A DNA stretch of 64,000 bases from contig JAYMFD010000635.1 of assembly GCA_035771175.1 (NCBI GenBank), positions 1 through 64,000 of the forward strand, in the 5' to 3' direction. Below, piece after piece: positions 12,745 to 26,719 of the stretch. Position numbers and translations under genes: made by a program. The number at the start of each line of letters is the position of its first letter. The first letter of the stretch is position 1. Below the pieces are notes generated by a model. That model did not search any database and was not told the DNA's origin. It worked only from the letters and a program-made list of their open reading frames with translations. The stretch comes from Paratinospora sagittata (lineage: Eukaryota > Streptophyta > Magnoliopsida > Ranunculales > Menispermaceae).

Positions 12745-15654
12745 ATGCAACTATCAAATACCCCCAAACTTAGAACTCTGATCGTCCCGAGCAAAGGGAA
12801 AACAAAACAAAAACTCATAATTAACGTATCCCTTCTAAAATCACATTCTCACACAAATAATGACTTACTCAATCATTGTAAACACTTATATGGCCAAAAA
12901 GATTACACCAAAAAGAATATTCACTTCTAAGAAGAACTTCAAGAGTGTAATGTTCTCCAGAATTTCAACCCAACTCTGACCAAGCTCCAGCACCGCGACC
13001 CTTAGAACGATTAATGTGGCTTTTTTTTTTCTGTGGACTTAGCCATTTTTTGCTCTTGTTCGACTTGAGTTCTTCATGCTTCTCTTTTGCATCTTCTTAT
13101 ACATGTTTTCGTCATCCAAAACCATGATTAACACATCTAAATACCTACAAAACAAAACAAATCAAATCAATAACACACTAAAATAATGAATGGATCAAAT
13201 CATAAACTGACAAACCAAATTAATGCATAAAAACCTAAATTATCCTAAACTAACATAAACACATGAAACTAATGCATAAAATGTCCTAAAACACGTAGAA
13301 CATTCTCTAAAACTTATCTAAATATGCAACTATCAAACACCCCCAAACTTAGAACTCTGAACGTCCCGAGCAAAGGGAAAACAAAACAAAAACTCATAAT
13401 TAACATATCCCTTCTAAAATCACATTCTCACACAAATAATGACTTACTCAATCATTGTAAACACTTATATGGCCTAAAAGATTACACCAAAAAGAATATT
13501 CACTTCTAAGAAGAACTTCAAGAGTGTGGAGTTCTCCAGAATTTCAACCCAACTCTAACCAAGCTCCACCACCGCGACCTTTAGAACGTTTAATGTGGCT
13601 TTTTTTTCTGTGGACTTTGCCATTTTTTGCTCTTGTTCGACTTCGATTCTTCATGCTTCTCTTTTGCATCTTCTTGTACATGTTTTCGTCATCCAAAACC
13701 ATGATTAACACATCTAAATACCTACAAAACAAAACGAATCAAATCAATAACACACTAAAATAATGAATGGATCAAATCATAAACTGACAAACCAAATTAA
13801 CGCATAAAAACCCAAATTATCGTAAACTAACATAAACACATGAAACTAGTGCATAAAATGTCCTAAAACACGTAGAACATTCTCTAAAACTTATCTAAAT
13901 ATGCAACTATCAAATACCCCCAAACTTAGAACTCTGATCGTCCCGAGCAAAGGGAAAACAAAACAAAAACTCATAATTAACGTATCCCTTCTAAAATCAC
14001 ATTCTCACACAAATAATGACTTACTCAATCATTGTAAACACTTATATGGCCTAAAAGATTACACCAAAAATAATATTCACTTCTAAGAAGAACTTCAAGA
14101 GTGTAGAGTTCTCCAGAATTTCAACCCAACTCTGACCAAGCTCCACCAGCGCGACCCTTAGAACGTTTAATGTGCCTTTTTTTTTTTCTGTTGACTTAGC
14201 CATTTTTTGCTCTTGTTCGACTTCGGTTCTTCATGCTTCTCTTTTGCATCTTCTTGTACATGTTTTCGTCATCCAAAACCATGATTAACACATCTAAATA
14301 CCTACAAAACAAAACAACTCAAATCAATAACACACTAAAATAATGAATGGATCAAATCATAAACTGACAAACCAAATTAATGCATAAAAACCCAAATTAC
14401 CGTAAGCTAACATAAACACATGAAACTAATGCATAAAATGTCCTAAAACACGTAGAACATTCTCTAAAACATATCTAAATATGCAACTATCAAATACCCC
14501 CAAACTTAGAACTCTGATCGTCCCGAGCAAAGGGAAAACAAAACAAAAACTCATAATTAACATATCCCTTCTAAAATCACATTCTCACACAAATAATGGC
14601 TTACTCAATCATTGTAAACACTTATATGGCCTAAAAGATTACACCAAAAAGAATATTCACTTCTAAGAAGAACTTCAAGAGTGTAAAGTTCTCCAGAATT
14701 TCAACCCAACTCTGACCAAGCTCCAGCACCGCGACCCTTAGAACGATTAATGTGGCTTTTTTTTTCTGTGGAATTAGCCATTTTTTGCTCTTGTTCGACT
14801 TCAGTTCTTCATGCTTCTCTTTTGCATCTTCTTATACATGTTTTCGTCATCCAAAACCATGATTAACACATCTAAATACCTACAAAACAAAACAAATCAA
14901 ATCAATAACACACTAAAATAATGAAGGGATCAAATCATAAACTGACAAACCAAATTAATGCATAAAAACCCAAATTATCCTAAACTAACAATTGCATCAA
15001 AACTAACATAAACACATGAAACTAATGCATAAAATGTCCTAAAACACATAGAACATTCTCTAAAACATATCTAAATATGCAACTATCAAATACCCCCAAA
15101 CTTAGAACTCTGATCGTCCCGAGCAAAGGGAAAACAAAACAAAAACTCATAATTAACGTATCCCTTCTAAAATCACATTCTCACACAAATAATGACTTAC
15201 TCAATCATTGTAAACACTTATATGGCCTAAAAGATTACACCAAAAATAATATTCACTTCTAAGAAGAACTTCAAGAGTGTAGAGTTCTCCAGAATTTCAA
15301 CCCAACTCTGACCAAGCTCCACCAGCGCGACCCTTAGAACGTTTAATGTGCCTTTTTTTTTCTGTTGACTTAGCCATTTTTTGCTCTTGTTCGACTTCGG
15401 TTCTTCATGCTTCTCTTTTGCATCTTCTTGTACATGTTTTCGTCATCCAAAACCATGATTAACACATCTAAATACCTACAAAACAAAACAACTCAAATCA
15501 ATAACACACTAAAATAATGAATGGATCAAATCATAAACTGACAAACCAAATTAATGCATAAAAACCCAAATTACCGTAAGCTAACATAAACACATGAAAC
15601 TAATGCATAAAATGTCCTAAAACACGTAGAACATTCTCTAAAACATATCTAAAT
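12745..15654. repeat. Five-monomer HOR unit, copy 2 (2,910 bp), first position replaced
   Basis: Monomers start at 12745, 13324, 13901, 14481 and 15077. The first position is not subtype a. It carries GGCCAAAAAG and GTGTAATGTTC, as at 5783 and 26720. The remaining order is b, c, d and c/e-like. Subtype b here keeps AATATTCAC rather than AATATTAAC and has a private G at 13736 in AAAACGAATC. That private base is shared with 27711, which ties this unit to the copy starting at 26720. Confidence 0.87.
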
Positions 15655-18004
15655 ATGCAACTATCAAATACCCCCAAACTTAGAACTCTGATCGTCCCGA
15701 GCAAAGGGAAAACAAAACAAAAACTCATAATTAACATATCCCTTCTAAAATCACATTCTCACACAAATAATGGCTTACTCAATCATTGTAAACACTTATA
15801 TGGCCTAAAAGATTACACCAAAAAGAATATTCACTTCTAAGAAGAACTTCAAGAGTGTAAAGTTCTCCAGAATTTCAACCCAACTCTGACCAAGCTCCAG
15901 CACCGCGACCCTTAGAACGATTAATGTGGCTTTTTTTTTCTGTGGACTTAGCCATTTTTTGCTCTTGTTCGACTTCAGTTCTTCATGCTTCTCTTTTGCA
16001 TCTTCTTATACATGTTTTCGTCATCCAAAACCATGATTAACACATCTAAATACCTACAAAACAAAACAAATCAAATCAATAACACACTAAAATAATGAAG
16101 GGATCAAATCATAAACTGACAAACCAAATTAATGCATAAAAACCCAAATTATCCTAAACTAACAATTGCATCAAAACTAACATAAACACATGAAACTAAT
16201 GCATAAAATGTCCTAAAACACATAGAACATTCTCTAAAACATATCTAAATATGCAACTATCAAATACCCCCAAACTTAGAACTCTGATCGTCCCGAGCAA
16301 AGGGAAAACAAAACAAAAACTCCTAATTAACGTATCCCTTCTAAAATCACATTCTCACACAAATAATGACTTACTCAATCATTGTAAACACTTATATGGC
16401 CTAAAAGATTACACCAAAAAGAATATTCACTTCTAAGAAGAACTTCAAGAGTGTAAAGTTCTCCAGAATTTCAACCCAACTCTGACCAAGCTCCAGCACC
16501 GCGACCCTTAGAACGATTAATGTGGCTTTTTTTTTCTGTGGACTTAGCCATTTTTTGCTCTTGTTCGACTTCAGTTCTTCATGCTTCTCTTTTGCATCTT
16601 CTTATATATGTTTTCGTCATCCAAAACCATGATTAACACATCTAAATACCTACAAAACAAAACAAATCAAATCAATAACACACTAAAATAATGAATGGAT
16701 CAAATCATAAACTGACAAACCAAATTAATGCATAAAAACCCAAATTATCCTAAACTAACAATTGCATCAAAACTAACATAAACACATGAAACTAATGCAT
16801 AAAATGTCCTAAAACACATAGAACATTCTCTAAAACATATCTAAATATGCAACTATCAAATACCCCCAAACTTAGAACTCTGATCGTCCCGAGCAAAGGG
16901 AAAACAAAACAAAAACTCCTAATTAACGTATCCCTTCTAAAATCACATTCTCACACAAATAATGACTTACTCAATCATTGTAAACACTTATATGGCCTAA
17001 AAGATTACACCAAAAAGAATATTCACTTCTAAGAAGAACTTCAAGAGTGTAAAGTTCTCCAGAATTTCAACCCAACTCTGACCAAGCTCCAGCACCGCGA
17101 CCCTTAGAACGATTAATGTGGCTTTTTTTTTTCTGTGGACTTAGCCATTTTTTGCTCTTGTTCGACTTGAGTTCTTCATGCTTCTCTTTTGCATCTTCTT
17201 ATACATGTTTTCGTCATCCAAAACCATGATTAACACATCTAAATACCTACAAAACAAAACAAATCAAATCAATAACACACTAAAATAATGAATGGATCAA
17301 ATCATAAACTGACAAACCAAATTAATGCATAAAAACCTAAATTATCCTAAACTAACATAAACACATGAAACTAATGCATAAAATGTCCTAAAACACGTAG
17401 AACATTCTCTAAAACTTATCTAAATATGCAACTATCAAATACCCCCAAACTTAGAACTCTGATCGTCCCGAGCAAAGGGAAAACAAAACAAAAACTCCTA
17501 ATTAACGTATCCCTTCTAAAATCACATTCTCACACAAATAATGACTTACTCAATCATTGTAAACACTTATATGGCCTAAAAGATTACACCAAAAAGAATA
17601 TTCACTTCTAAGAAGAACTTCAAGAGTGTGGAGTTCTCCAGAATTTCAACCCAACTCTGACCAAGCTCCAGCACCGCGAACCTTAGAACGATTAATGTGG
17701 CTTTTTTTTTTCTGTGGACTTAGCCATTTTTTGCTCTTGTTCGACTTGAGTTCTTCATGCTTCTCTTTTGCATCTTCTTATACATGTTTTCGTCATCCAA
17801 AACCATGATTAACACATCTAAATACCTACAAAACAAAACAAATCAAATCAATAACACACTAAAATAATGAATGGATCAAATCATAAACTGACAAACCAAA
17901 TTAATGCATAAAAACCTAAATTATCCTAAACTAACATAAACACATGAAACTAATGCATAAAATGTCCTAAAACACGTAGAACATTCTCTAAAACTTATCT
18001 AAAT
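15655..18004. repeat. Four-monomer linker between pentamer blocks
   Basis: Monomers start at 15655 (d-like, TAATGGCTTAC, but GTGGACTTAG), 16251 and 16847 (CTCCTAATTAACG type) and 17426 (same type, with GCGAACCTTAG). Lengths are 596, 596, 579 and 579. The copy at 16251 has a private T at 16607 (TTATATATG), also present at 30581. The stretch 15655-17100 is the right part of a segmental duplication whose other copy lies at 29629-31075. Confidence 0.85.
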
Positions 18005-20897
18005 ATGCAACTATCAAACACCCCCAAACTTAGAACTCTGATCGTCCCGAGCAAAGGGAAAACAAAACAAAAACTCATAATTAACTTATCCCTTCTAAAA
18101 TCACATTCTCACACAAATAATGACTTACTCAATCATTGTAAACACTTATATGGCCTAAAAGATTACACCAAAAAGAATATTCACTTCTAAGAAGAACTTC
18201 AAGAGTGTGGAGTTCTCCAGAATTTCAACCCAACTCTGACCAAGCTCCAGCACCGCGACCCTTAGAACGATTAATGTGGCTTTTTTTTTTCTGTGGACTT
18301 AGCCATTTTTTGCTCTTGTTCGACTTGAGTTCTTCATGCTTCTCTTTTGCATCTTCTTATACATGTTTTCGTCATCCAAAACCATGATTAACACATCTAA
18401 ATACCTACAAAACAAAACAAATCAAATCAATAACACACTAAAATAATGAATGGATCAAATCATAAACTGACAAACCAAATTAATGCATAAAAACCTAAAT
18501 TATCCTAAACTAACATAAACACATGAAACTAATGCATAAAATGTCCTAAAACACGTAGAACATTCTCTAAAACTTATCTAAATATGCAACTATCAAACAC
18601 CCCCAAACTTAGAACTCTGAACGTCCCGAGCAAAGGGAAAACAAAACAAAAACTCATAATTAACATATCCCTTCTAAAATCACATTCTCACACAAATAAT
18701 GACTTACTCAATCATTGTAAACACTTATATGGCCTAAAAGATTACACCAAAAAGAATATTAACTTCTAAGAAGAACTTCAAGAGTGTGGAGTTCTCCAGA
18801 ATTTCAACCCAACTCTAACCAAGCTCCACCACCGCGACCTTTAGAACGTTTAATGTGGCTTTTTTTTCTGTGGACTTTGCCATTTTTTGCTCTTGTTCGA
18901 CTTCGATTCTTCATGCTTCTCTTTTGCATCTTCTTGTACATGTTTTCGTCATCCAAAACCATGATTAACACATCTAAATACCTACAAAACAAAACAAATC
19001 AAATCAATAACACACTAAAATAATGAATGGATCAAATCATAAACTGACAAACCAAATTAACGCATAAAAACCCAAATTATCGTAAACTAACATAAACACA
19101 TGAAACTAGTGCATAAAATGTCCTAAAACACGTAGAACATTCTCTAAAACTTATCTAAATATGCAACTATCAAATACCCCCAAACTTAGAACTCTGATCG
19201 TCCCGAGCAAAGGGAAAACAAAACAAAAACTCATAATTAACGTATCCCTTCTAAAATCACATTCTCACACAAATAATGACTTACTCAATCATTGTAAACA
19301 CTTATATGGCCTAAAAGATTACACCAAAAATAATATTCACTTCTAAGAAGAACTTCAAGAGTGTAGAGTTCTCCAGAATTTCAACCCAACTCTGACCAAG
19401 CTCCACCAGCGCGACCCTTAGAACGTTTAATGTGCCTTTTTTTTTTTCTGTTGACTTAGCCATTTTTTGCTCTTGTTCGACTTCGGTTCTTCATGCTTCT
19501 CTTTTGCATCTTCTTGTACATGTTTTCGTCATCCAAAACCATGATTAACACATCTAAATACCTACAAAACAAAACAACTCAAATCAATAACACACTAAAA
19601 TAATGAATGGATCAAATCATAAACTGACAAACCAAATTAATGCATAAAAACCCAAATTACCGTAAGCTAACATAAACACATGAAACTAATGCATAAAATG
19701 TCCTAAAACACGTAGAACATTCTCTAAAACATATCTAAATATGCAACTATCAAATACCCCCAAACTTAGAACTCTGATCGTCCCGAGCAAAGGGAAAACA
19801 AAACAAAAACTCATAATTAACATATCCCTTCTAAAATCACATTCTCACACAAATAATGGCTTACTCAATCATTGTAAACACTTATATGGCCTAAAAGATT
19901 ACACCAAAAAGAATATTCACTTCTAAGAAGAACTTCAAGAGTGTAAAGTTCTCCAGAATTTCAACCCAACTCTGACCAAGCTCCAGCACCGCGACCCTTA
20001 GAACGATTAATGTGGCTTTTTTTTTCTGTGGAATTAGCCATTTTTTGCTCTTGTTCGACTTCAGTTCTTCATGCTTCTCTTTTGCATCTTCTTGTACATG
20101 TTTTCGTCATCCAAAACCATGATTAACACATCTAAATACCTACAAAACAAAACAAATCAAATCAATAACACACTAAAATAATGAATGGATCAAATCATAA
20201 ACTGACAAACCAAATTAATGCATAAAAACCTAAATTATCCTAAACTAACATAAACACATGAAACTAATGCATAAAATGTCCTAAAACACGTAGAACATTC
20301 TCTAAAACTTATCTAAATATGCAACTATCAAATACCCCCAAACTTAGAACTCTGATCGTCCCGAGCAAAGGGAAAACAAAACAAAAACTCCTAATTAACG
20401 TATCCCTTCTAAAATCACATTCTCACACAAATAATGACTTACTCAATCATTGTAAACACTTATATGGCCTAAAAGATTACACCAAAAAGAATATTCACTT
20501 CTAAGAAGAACTTCAAGAGTGTGGAGTTCTCCAGAATTTCAACCCAACTCTGACCAAGCTCCAGCACCGCGAACCTTAGAACGATTAATGTGGCTTTTTT
20601 TTTTCTGTGGACTTAGCCATTTTTTGCTCTTGTTCGACTTGAGTTCTTCATGCTTCTCTTTTGCATCTTCTTATACATGTTTTCGTCATCCAAAACCATG
20701 ATTAACACATCTAAATACCTACAAAACAAAACAAATCAAATCAATAACACACTAAAATAATGAATGGATCAAATCATAAACTGACAAACCAAATTAATGC
20801 ATAAAAACCTAAATTATCCTAAACTAACATAAACACATGAAACTAATGCATAAAATGTCCTAAAACACGTAGAACATTCTCTAAAACTTATCTAAAT
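18005..20897. repeat. Five-monomer HOR unit, copy 3 (2,893 bp), fifth position replaced
   Basis: Monomers start at 18005 (a), 18584 (b, AATATTAAC), 19161 (c), 19741 (hybrid d) and 20319 (CTCCTAATTAACG type with GCGAACCTTAG). The stretch from 17426 repeats at 20319 with 2,893 bp spacing (17426/20319, 18005/20898, 18584/21477, 19161/22054, 19741/22634). This marks a tandem duplication whose junction lies inside the hybrid monomer at 19741-20318. Confidence 0.87.
19741..20318. repeat. Hybrid monomer: d-type left part, short-type right part
   Basis: The left part has the d markers TAATGGCTTAC (near 19855) and GTGGAATTAG (near 20030). Other d copies (11569, 14481, 22634, 25545) go on to GAAGGG and the 18-bp segment. 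This one switches to GAATGG, CCTAAATTATCC and no 18-bp segment, as in the monomer at 16847. It also has CTTGTACATG near 20091, where other d copies have CTTATACATG. The switch falls roughly between 20040 and 20185. It is best read as the join of a tandem duplication by unequal exchange. Confidence 0.75.
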
Positions 20898-23808
20898 ATG
20901 CAACTATCAAACACCCCCAAACTTAGAACTCTGATCGTCCCGAGCAAAGGGAAAACAAAACAAAAACTCATAATTAACTTATCCCTTCTAAAATCACATT
21001 CTCACACAAATAATGACTTACTCAATCATTGTAAACACTTATATGGCCTAAAAGATTACACCAAAAAGAATATTCACTTCTAAGAAGAACTTCAAGAGTG
21101 TGGAGTTCTCCAGAATTTCAACCCAACTCTGACCAAGCTCCAGCACCGCGACCCTTAGAACGATTAATGTGGCTTTTTTTTTTCTGTGGACTTAGCCATT
21201 TTTTGCTCTTGTTCGACTTGAGTTCTTCATGCTTCTCTTTTGCATCTTCTTATACATGTTTTCGTCATCCAAAACCATGATTAACACATCTAAATACCTA
21301 CAAAACAAAACAAATCAAATCAATAACACACTAAAATAATGAATGGATCAAATCATAAACTGACAAACCAAATTAATGCATAAAAACCTAAATTATCCTA
21401 AACTAACATAAACACATGAAACTAATGCATAAAATGTCCTAAAACACGTAGAACATTCTCTAAAACTTATCTAAATATGCAACTATCAAACACCCCCAAA
21501 CTTAGAACTCTGAACGTCCCGAGCAAAGGGAAAACAAAACAAAAACTCATAATTAACATATCCCTTCTAAAATCACATTCTCACACAAATAATGACTTAC
21601 TCAATCATTGTAAACACTTATATGGCCTAAAAGATTACACCAAAAAGAATATTAACTTCTAAGAAGAACTTCAAGAGTGTGGAGTTCTCCAGAATTTCAA
21701 CCCAACTCTAACCAAGCTCCACCACCGCGACCTTTAGAACGTTTAATGTGGCTTTTTTTTCTGTGGACTTTGCCATTTTTTGCTCTTGTTCGACTTCGAT
21801 TCTTCATGCTTCTCTTTTGCATCTTCTTGTACATGTTTTCGTCATCCAAAACCATGATTAACACATCTAAATACCTACAAAACAAAACAAATCAAATCAA
21901 TAACACACTAAAATAATGAATGGATCAAATCATAAACTGACAAACCAAATTAACGCATAAAAACCCAAATTATCGTAAACTAACATAAACACATGAAACT
22001 AGTGCATAAAATGTCCTAAAACACGTAGAACATTCTCTAAAACTTATCTAAATATGCAACTATCAAATACCCCCAAACTTAGAACTCTGATCGTCCCGAG
22101 CAAAGGGAAAACAAAACAAAAACTCATAATTAACGTATCCCTTCTAAAATCACATTCTCACACAAATAATGACTTACTCAATCATTGTAAACACTTATAT
22201 GGCCTAAAAGATTACACCAAAAATAATATTCACTTCTAAGAAGAACTTCAAGAGTGTAGAGTTCTCCAGAATTTCAACCCAACTCTGACCAAGCTCCACC
22301 AGCGCGACCCTTAGAACGTTTAATGTGCCTTTTTTTTTTTCTGTTGACTTAGCCATTTTTTGCTCTTGTTCGACTTCGGTTCTTCATGCTTCTCTTTTGC
22401 ATCTTCTTGTACATGTTTTCGTCATCCAAAACCATGATTAACACATCTAAATACCTACAAAACAAAACAACTCAAATCAATAACACACTAAAATAATGAA
22501 TGGATCAAATCATAAACTGACAAACCAAATTAATGCATAAAAACCCAAATTACCGTAAGCTAACATAAACACATGAAACTAATGCATAAAATGTCCTAAA
22601 ACACGTAGAACATTCTCTAAAACATATCTAAATATGCAACTATCAAATACCCCCAAACTTAGAACTCTGATCGTCCCGAGCAAAGGGAAAACAAAACAAA
22701 AACTCATAATTAACATATCCCTTCTAAAATCACATTCTCACACAAATAATGGCTTACTCAATCATTGTAAACACTTATATGGCCTAAAAGATTACACCAA
22801 AAAGAATATTCACTTCTAAGAAGAACTTCAAGAGTGTAAAGTTCTCCAGAATTTCAACCCAACTCTGACCAAGCTCCAGCACCGCGACCCTTAGAACGAT
22901 TAATGTGGCTTTTTTTTTCTGTGGAATTAGCCATTTTTTGCTCTTGTTCGACTTCAGTTCTTCATGCTTCTCTTTTGCATCTTCTTATACATGTTTTCGT
23001 CATCCAAAACCATGATTAACACATCTAAATACCTACAAAACAAAACAAATCAAATCAATAACACACTAAAATAATGAAGGGATCAAATCATAAACTGACA
23101 AACCAAATTAATGCATAAAAACCCAAATTATCCTAAACTAACAATTGCATCAAAACTAACATAAACACATGAAACTAATGCATAAAATGTCCTAAAACAC
23201 ATAGAACATTCTCTAAAACATATCTAAATATGCAACTATCAAATACCCCCAAACTTAGAACTCTGATCGTCCCGAGCAAAGGGAAAACAAAACAAAAACT
23301 CATAATTAACGTATCCCTTCTAAAATCACATTCTCACACAAATAATGACTTACTCAATCATTGTAAACACTTATATGGCCTTAAAGATTACACCAAAAAT
23401 AATATTCACTTCTAAGAAGAACTTCAAGAGTGTAGAGTTCTCCAGAATTTCAACCCAACTCTGACCAAGCTCCACCAGCGCGACCCTTAGAACGTTTAAT
23501 GTGCCTTTTTTTTTTCTGTTGACTTAGCCATTTTTTGCTCTTGTTCGACTTGAGTTCTTCATGCTTCTCTTTTGCATCTTCTTATACATGTTTTCGTCAT
23601 CCAAAACCATGATTAACACATCTAAATACCTACAAAACAAAACAAATCAAATCAATAACACACTAAAATAATGAATGGATCAAATCATAAACTGACAAAC
23701 CAAATTAATGCATAAAAACCTAAATTATCCTAAACTAACATAAACACATGAAACTAATGCATAAAATGTCCTAAAACACGTAGAACATTCTCTAAAACTT
23801 ATCTAAAT
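20898..23808. repeat. Five-monomer HOR unit, copy 4 (2,911 bp)
   Basis: Monomers start at 20898 (a), 21477 (b with AATATTAAC), 22054 (c), 22634 (d) and 23230 (e, hybrid). Lengths are 579, 577, 580, 596 and 579. All subtype markers match the unit at 23809, with 2,911 bp spacing for each of the five positions. The last monomer is a hybrid, described separately. Confidence 0.9.
23230..23808. repeat. Hybrid monomer with a crossover interval of about 30 bp
   Basis: Up to CTGTT at 23520 this copy is subtype e: GGCCTTAAAG, AATAATATTC, CCACCAGCGCG and GTGCC before the T-run. From 23552 on it has CTTGAGTTC, CTTATACATG, AACAAATCAAATC and CCTAAATTATCC, as in monomers that precede a subtype-a copy. The intact e copies at 12166 and 26141 instead have CTTCGGTTC, CTTGTACATG and AACAACTC. 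The switch is therefore confined to about 23521-23551. This is the edge of the 2,911-bp tandem duplication and of the larger 7.5-kb duplication. Confidence 0.85.
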
Positions 23809-26719
23809 ATGCAACTATCAAACACCCCCAAACTTAGAACTCTGATCGTCCCGAGCAAAGGGAAAACAAAACAAAAACTCATAATTAACTTATCCCTTCT
23901 AAAATCACATTCTCACACAAATAATGACTTACTCAATCATTGTAAACACTTATATGGCCTAAAAGATTACACCAAAAAGAATATTCACTTCTAAGAAGAA
24001 CTTCAAGAGTGTGGAGTTCTCCAGAATTTCAACCCAACTCTGACCAAGCTCCAGCACCGCGACCCTTAGAACGATTAATGTGGCTTTTTTTTTTCTGTGG
24101 ACTTAGCCATTTTTTGCTCTTGTTCGACTTGAGTTCTTCATGCTTCTCTTTTGCATCTTCTTATACATGTTTTCGTCATCCAAAACCATGATTAACACAT
24201 CTAAATACCTACAAAACAAAACAAATCAAATCAATAACACACTAAAATAATGAATGGATCAAATCATAAACTGACAAACCAAATTAATGCATAAAAACCT
24301 AAATTATCCTAAACTAACATAAACACATGAAACTAATGCATAAAATGTCCTAAAACACGTAGAACATTCTCTAAAACTTATCTAAATATGCAACTATCAA
24401 ACACCCCCAAACTTAGAACTCTGAACGTCCCGAGCAAAGGGAAAACAAAACAAAAACTCATAATTAACATATCCCTTCTAAAATCACATTCTCACACAAA
24501 TAATGACTTACTCAATCATTGTAAACACTTATATGGCCTAAAAGATTACACCAAAAAGAATATTAACTTCTAAGAAGAACTTCAAGAGTGTGGAGTTCTC
24601 CAGAATTTCAACCCAACTCTAACCAAGCTCCACCACCGCGACCTTTAGAACGTTTAATGTGGCTTTTTTTTCTGTGGACTTTGCCATTTTTTGCTCTTGT
24701 TCGACTTCGATTCTTCATGCTTCTCTTTTGCATCTTCTTGTACATGTTTTCGTCATCCAAAACCATGATTAACACATCTAAATACCTACAAAACAAAACA
24801 AATCAAATCAATAACACACTAAAATAATGAATGGATCAAATCATAAACTGACAAACCAAATTAACGCATAAAAACCCAAATTATCGTAAACTAACATAAA
24901 CACATGAAACTAGTGCATAAAATGTCCTAAAACACGTAGAACATTCTCTAAAACTTATCTAAATATGCAACTATCAAATACCCCCAAACTTAGAACTCTG
25001 ATCGTCCCGAGCAAAGGGAAAACAAAACAAAAACTCATAATTAACGTATCCCTTCTAAAATCACATTCTCACACAAATAATGACTTACTCAATCATTGTA
25101 AACACTTATATGGCCTAAAAGATTACACCAAAAATAATATTCACTTCTAAGAAGAACTTCAAGAGTGTAGAGTTCTCCAGAATTTCAACCCAACTCTGAC
25201 CAAGCTCCACCAGCGCGACCCTTAGAACGTTTAATGTGCCTTTTTTTTTTTCTGTTGACTTAGCCATTTTTTGCTCTTGTTCGACTTCGGTTCTTCATGC
25301 TTCTCTTTTGCATCTTCTTGTACATGTTTTCGTCATCCAAAACCATGATTAACACATCTAAATACCTACAAAACAAAACAACTCAAATCAATAACACACT
25401 AAAATAATGAATGGATCAAATCATAAACTGACAAACCAAATTAATGCATAAAAACCCAAATTACCGTAAGCTAACATAAACACATGAAACTAATGCATAA
25501 AATGTCCTAAAACACGTAGAACATTCTCTAAAACATATCTAAATATGCAACTATCAAATACCCCCAAACTTAGAACTCTGATCGTCCCGAGCAAAGGGAA
25601 AACAAAACAAAAACTCATAATTAACATATCCCTTCTAAAATCACATTCTCACACAAATAATGGCTTACTCAATCATTGTAAACACTTATATGGCCTAAAA
25701 GATTACACCAAAAAGAATATTCACTTCTAAGAAGAACTTCAAGAGTGTAAAGTTCTCCAGAATTTCAACCCAACTCTGACCAAGCTCCAGCACCGCGACC
25801 CTTAGAACGATTAATGTGGCTTTTTTTTTCTGTGGAATTAGCCATTTTTTGCTCTTGTTCGACTTCAGTTCTTCATGCTTCTCTTTTGCATCTTCTTATA
25901 CATGTTTTCGTCATCCAAAACCATGATTAACACATCTAAATACCTACAAAACAAAACAAATCAAATCAATAACACACTAAAATAATGAAGGGATCAAATC
26001 ATAAACTGACAAACCAAATTAATGCATAAAAACCCAAATTATCCTAAACTAACAATTGCATCAAAACTAACATAAACACATGAAACTAATGCATAAAATG
26101 TCCTAAAACACATAGAACATTCTCTAAAACATATCTAAATATGCAACTATCAAATACCCCCAAACTTAGAACTCTGATCGTCCCGAGCAAAGGGAAAACA
26201 AAACAAAAACTCATAATTAACGTATCCCTTCTAAAATCACATTCTCACACAAATAATGACTTACTCAATCATTGTAAACACTTATATGGCCTTAAAGATT
26301 ACACCAAAAATAATATTCACTTCTAAGAAGAACTTCAAGAGTGTAGAGTTCTCCAGAATTTCAACCCAACTCTGACCAAGCTCCACCAGCGCGACCCTTA
26401 GAACGTTTAATGTGCCTTTTTTTTTTCTGTTGACTTAGCCATTTTTTGCTCTTGTTCGACTTCGGTTCTTCATGCTTCTCTTTTGCATCTTCTTGTACAT
26501 GTTTTCGTCATCCAAAACCATGATTAACACATCTAAATACCTACAAAACAAAACAACTCAAATCAATAACACACTAAAATAATGAATGGATCAAATCATA
26601 AACTGACAAACCAAATTAATGCATAAAAACCCAAATTACCGTAAGCTAACATAAACACATGAAACTAATGCATAAAATGTCCTAAAACACGTAGAACATT
26701 CTCTAAAACATATCTAAAT
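23809..26719. repeat. Five-monomer HOR unit, copy 5 (2,911 bp)
   Basis: Monomers start at 23809 (a), 24388 (b, AATATTAAC), 24965 (c), 25545 (d) and 26141 (e, GGCCTTAAAG). This unit matches copy 1 (9833-12744) at an offset of 13,975-13,976 bp as well as copy 4 at 2,911 bp. It differs from copy 1 by one T in the d monomer (596 against 597) and lacks the private CACTTTTATGG change of 10989. Confidence 0.9.

Larger units (their letters stand above)
9560..17100. repeat. Segmental duplication, left copy (~7.5 kb)
   Basis: About thirteen consecutive monomers here match those at about 23,540-31,075 in order, subtype and length. The offset is 13,974-13,976 bp and drifts only by T-run differences. Diagnostic private bases are shared at exactly corresponding places: G at 13736 and 27711, T at 16607 and 30581. 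The left edge corresponds to the switch in the hybrid monomer at 23230-23808. The right edge falls near 17100, where this copy reads GCGACCCTTAG then CTTGAGTTC and the other reads GCGACCTTTAG then CTTCAGTTC. Confidence 0.82.
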
